Origin: Brevundimonas sp. UBA5936
GTDB taxonomy: Bacteria; Pseudomonadota; Alphaproteobacteria; Caulobacterales; Caulobacteraceae
Assembly: GCA_002430835.1 (NCBI GenBank)
Contig: DJDA01000100.1
Coordinates: 1 to 9,785 of the forward strand
Reading direction: 5' to 3'
DNA length: 9,785 bases
The position numbers were made by a program, and so were the translations under genes. Shown piece by piece: positions 6,825 through 9,785 of this stretch (the first letter of the stretch is position 1; every line of letters begins with the position of its first letter). A model generated the notes under the pieces. It was not told the DNA's origin. It did no database searches and saw only the letters and a program-made list of their open reading frames with translations.

Positions 6825-6870
6825 GGCGGGCTCCTTTCGAAAGCCGGTTGATCCGTTGTCCCCCTTTTAG

Positions 6871-6907
6871 CGCCGCCTGTCTGAACGACCCCGGCGGCGT
6901 ACGTTCA
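6871..6907. repeat. Two interleaved inverted repeats between divergent genes
   Basis: TGAACG (6882-6887) is mirrored by CGTTCA (6902-6907) over a 14-bp spacer, and CGCCGCC (6871-6877) is mirrored by GGCGGCG (6893-6899). The two dyads interlock. They lie upstream of both the glycine-zipper gene and the groES promoter, so a regulator site is possible. The match is to no motif I can name. Confidence 0.3.
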
Positions 6908-6948
6908 TTTTCGCTTCATCTTGAGACCGGATTTCGGGCGCCGTCGCC

Positions 6949-6977
6949 CTTGACGCCCCCCGCCCCCCTGCCTAACT
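6949..6977 (+). promoter_or_regulatory. Heat-shock-type (sigma-32-like) promoter of groESL
   Basis: CTTGAC (6949-6954) is followed after 16 bp by CCTAACT (6971-6977). This resembles the alphaproteobacterial heat-shock pattern CTTGA...CYTATNT, with one mismatch in the -10. The predicted start of transcription, about 7 bp beyond the -10, falls just before the CIRCE operator, which is the usual arrangement for groESL. The spacer is a run of C and G. Mapping the 5' end would settle it. Confidence 0.65.
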
Positions 6978-6986
6978 CCCCGGTCG

Positions 6987-7013
6987 TTAGCACTCGGGGA
7001 GGGCGACTGCCAA
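6987..7013. promoter_or_regulatory. CIRCE operator (HrcA binding site)
   Basis: The left arm TTAGCACTC (6987-6995) is a perfect match to the CIRCE consensus. After exactly 9 bp the right arm reads GACTGCCAA (7005-7013), matching 7 of 9 positions of GAGTGCTAA. By family knowledge, HrcA binds this site and represses groESL, with GroEL activity feeding back on HrcA. It sits in the predicted 5' leader, 50 bp before the groES start. No hrcA gene is in the window. Confidence 0.88.
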
Positions 7014-7063
7014 AGTCGCGGGCTCCGAGGGCTGGAACCAACATCCTAACGGGAGTTACTCAG

Positions 7064-7351
7064 ATGGCGTTTCGTCCGCTCGGCGACCGCGTGCTGGTCA
7101 AGCGCGTTGAAGAAGAATCCAAGACCAAGGGCGGGATCATCATCCCCGACACGGCCAAGGAAAAGCCCCAGGAAGGCGAAGTCGTCGCCGTGGGCCCCGG
7201 CGTCCGTGACGAAGACGGCAAGTTCGTCGCCCTGGAACTGAAGGCCGGCGACCGCGTCCTGTTCGGCAAGTGGTCGGGCAGCGAAGTGAAGATCGACGGC
7301 GAAGACCTGATCATCATGAAGGAATCCGACGTCCTGGGCGTGCTGTCGTAA
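7064..7351 (+). CDS. groES: Co-chaperonin GroES
   Basis: The 95-aa lid subunit of the GroEL/GroES folding machine; seven copies cap the GroEL ring. The sequence begins MAFRPLGDRVLVKRVEEE and shows the GroES signature, the mobile loop (about residues 16-37, ESKTKGGIIIPDTAKEKP) that contacts GroEL, and the ending DLIIMKESDVLGVLS. Length is standard for the family. The start is ATG 7064 with GGGAG at 7051-7055, spaced 8 nt. The frame stays open upstream to 6848, but that part crosses the promoter and CIRCE and is not coding. It is followed after 56 bp by groEL in the same operon. Control is expected from the heat-shock promoter and HrcA. Confidence 0.98.
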   Translation: MAFRPLGDRVLVKRVEEESKTKGGIIIPDTAKEKPQEGEVVAVGPGVRDEDGKFVALELKAGDRVLFGKWSGSEVKIDGEDLIIMKESDVLGVLS

Positions 7352-7360
7352 GACGCGCCT

Positions 7361-7386
7361 CGGTTTCCGGTTTCTGATTTAAAATC
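7361..7386. repeat. Tandem heptamer and AT-rich dyad in the groES-groEL gap
   Basis: CGGTTTC occurs twice in tandem (7361-7367 and 7368-7374). It is followed by the dyad GATTT-A-AAATC (7376-7386), the most AT-rich spot nearby. The gap is 56 bp. This may keep the groEL ribosome site unstructured or be an mRNA processing site. No function is shown by the sequence itself. Confidence 0.3.
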
Positions 7387-7407
7387 TTATAGATAGGAGC
7401 AGCCCGC

Positions 7408-9054
<1,647 letters not shown>

Positions 9055-9083
9055 GTCCAAGTCACCTCACGCTGAGACTGCGG

Positions 9084-9118
9084 AAGGGGCGGGATCGAAA
9101 GATCCCGCCCTTTTCTTT
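9084..9118 (+). terminator. Intrinsic terminator of groESL
   Basis: GGGCGGGATC (9087-9096) pairs perfectly with GATCCCGCCC (9101-9110) around a stable GAAA tetraloop, and TTTTCTTT follows. The AAG before the stem can pair with the first Ts, lengthening it. It begins 30 bp after the groEL stop and is the strongest terminator in the window. Confidence 0.95.
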
Positions 9119-9132
9119 GCGCGTACGCCGCC

Positions 9133-9159
9133 TCTCCCTCCCCGGGACGGGGAGGGAGA
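9133..9159. repeat. REP-like GC-rich inverted repeat
   Basis: TCTCCCTCCCC (9133-9143) and GGGGAGGGAGA (9149-9159) form a perfect 11-bp dyad around GGGAC. It sits just past the groESL terminator and before the 3' end of the minus-strand LysR gene, without a T-run. The pyrimidine-rich/purine-rich arms resemble short intergenic palindromes that recur in Caulobacterales genomes. Only one copy is in the window, so repetition is inferred. It could also act as a terminator for the convergent gene. Confidence 0.6.
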
Positions 9160-9176
9160 AGTTGCGCGCTAGCCCG

Positions 9177-9785
9177 TTAGCTTCCCGCCTCCCCGACTTC
9201 CCGCCCCGCCAGCCGCGCCCCCTCGACCACCGCCGGGTCGGTCCGCGCCGTGTCCAGCACCCAGTCGCGGAAGCGAGCGATCTTGGGGGTCAGGCGGCGG
9301 CCGGGCGGGTAGCAGAGCCAATAACCCTCGGCCAGGGCGACCGTCTCCTCGAACGGCCGGACCAGAAGGCCGCGTTCGATCTCGCGGCCGTAGAGGATGG
9401 GCGAACCCAGGGCCACGCCCTGATCGCCTAGCGCCGCCGCCACCTCCATCGCCTGATTGTCGGCGGTCAGGCGCGGCGGCGGGGCGGCGTCGGCGGGCGC
9501 CACCCCGGCGGCGGCGAACCAGGCCGCCCATTCCTGCGGCTCTCCGACCAGATGGGCGCGCTTCAGATCGGCGGGCGTCTTCAGGTCCAGCCGGTCGCGC
9601 GTGGGGGGGGGGGAGACGGGCGTGAAGACGGCGGGCATCAGGAAGCGGCTCTCCAGTCCCGGCTAGCGGCGCGGACCGAACCGCAGCCCCATGTCCAGCC
9701 CGCCCGCCCCCAGGCGGGACACGACCGGACTGGTGTCTACCCGCACCGCCATCTCCGGGTTCGCGCGTTGTACAGGCCGCAGGCC
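9177..9785 (-). pseudogene. LysR-family regulator, 3' part, broken by an in-frame amber codon
   Basis: The minus strand encodes most of a LysR substrate-binding domain of the GcvA-like type; the DNA-binding half lies beyond the window. From the window edge the frame reads VRVDTSPVVSRLGAGG and GLDMGLRFGPRR, then TAG (9665-9663), then PGLESRFLMPAVF and continues to TAA (9179-9177). Family members usually carry Tyr or Trp between RFGPxR and PGL, so one base change of a TAC, TAT or TGG codon would explain the stop. The later parts are well preserved: KTPADL, the hydrophobic core around ALGDQGVALG, and GYWLCYPP with KIARFRDWV near the end. No frameshift is needed. A C-run of 11 (minus strand) gives VSPPPT where VCSPAL-like sequence is usual. 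It may be a real recent pseudogene, a readthrough gene or a sequencing error. Target genes are unknown. Confidence 0.75.
9603..9613. repeat. 11-G homopolymer inside the LysR gene
   Basis: Eleven consecutive Gs on the plus strand (Cs on the coding strand) fall inside the LysR frame. The present length keeps the frame aligned with the family on both sides. Runs this long are prone to slippage in vivo and to miscalling in sequencing, so the true length should be treated as uncertain. Confidence 0.8.

Noticed and set aside
6329..6851. Alternative frames of the glycine-zipper gene (6329-6634 minus, 6420-6851 plus)
   Set aside because: Their Ala/Thr-rich or Val/Ala-rich low-complexity translations are by-products of the repetitive Tyr/Arg codons in the true frame.
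6882..6907. SOS box in the divergent region
   Set aside because: The alphaproteobacterial LexA site is a GTTC-N7-GTTC direct repeat. Here GAAC and GTTC are inverted and 16 bp apart.
6848..7063. Upstream extension of the groES frame to a start at 6848
   Set aside because: It would translate the heat-shock promoter and CIRCE. The conserved GroES N-terminus and a ribosome site mark the start at 7064.

Overview
The window looks like chromosomal DNA from a high-GC alphaproteobacterium, most likely Caulobacterales (Brevundimonas or Caulobacter-like). The clues are strong GC bias at third codon positions, alphaproteobacterial GroES/GroEL sequences, a CIRCE element behind a heat-shock-type promoter, and a ScsB-type DsbD. 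This placement rests on protein and site character only; no search was run. Most of the window is housekeeping or envelope genes, with no phage, CRISPR, insertion sequence, tRNA or rRNA seen.

Layout. At 1-77 is the C-terminal tail of an upstream plus-strand gene. At 183-3094 there is a two-gene envelope redox operon: a 737-residue ScsB/DsbD-type membrane electron transporter, then, 23 bp later, a thioredoxin-fold lipoprotein with a single active-site-type cysteine. A convergent minus-strand gene (3178-3654) encodes a small exported protein of unknown function. A roughly 150-bp region with two clear palindromes separates it from a plus-strand cluster. That cluster is pgi (glucose-6-phosphate isomerase), a DUF4260 membrane protein and a small two-pore-helix-type potassium channel, joined by 4-base stop/start overlaps (GTGA and ATGA). 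An intrinsic terminator at 6296-6323 serves the convergent minus-strand gene for an exported glycine-zipper protein with a Tyr/Arg-rich tail (6345-6824).

At 6825-7063 is a divergent regulatory region. It holds a heat-shock-like promoter (6949-6977) and a CIRCE operator with one degenerate arm (6987-7013), which drive groES (7064-7351) and groEL (7408-9054). A strong intrinsic terminator and then a REP-like GC-rich inverted repeat follow. The last 609 bp hold the 3' part of a minus-strand LysR-family regulator that is interrupted by an in-frame amber codon and contains an 11-G homopolymer.

How the genes fit together. The ScsB-like protein would carry electrons from cytoplasmic thioredoxin across the inner membrane, and the lipoprotein beside it is a plausible periplasmic client. 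GroES/GroEL is under dual heat-shock sigma and HrcA control. The pgi-DUF4260-channel coupling has no obvious functional logic. I did not find a convincing new multi-gene system. The points most worth checking are the redox pair, the coupled pgi cluster and the broken LysR gene.
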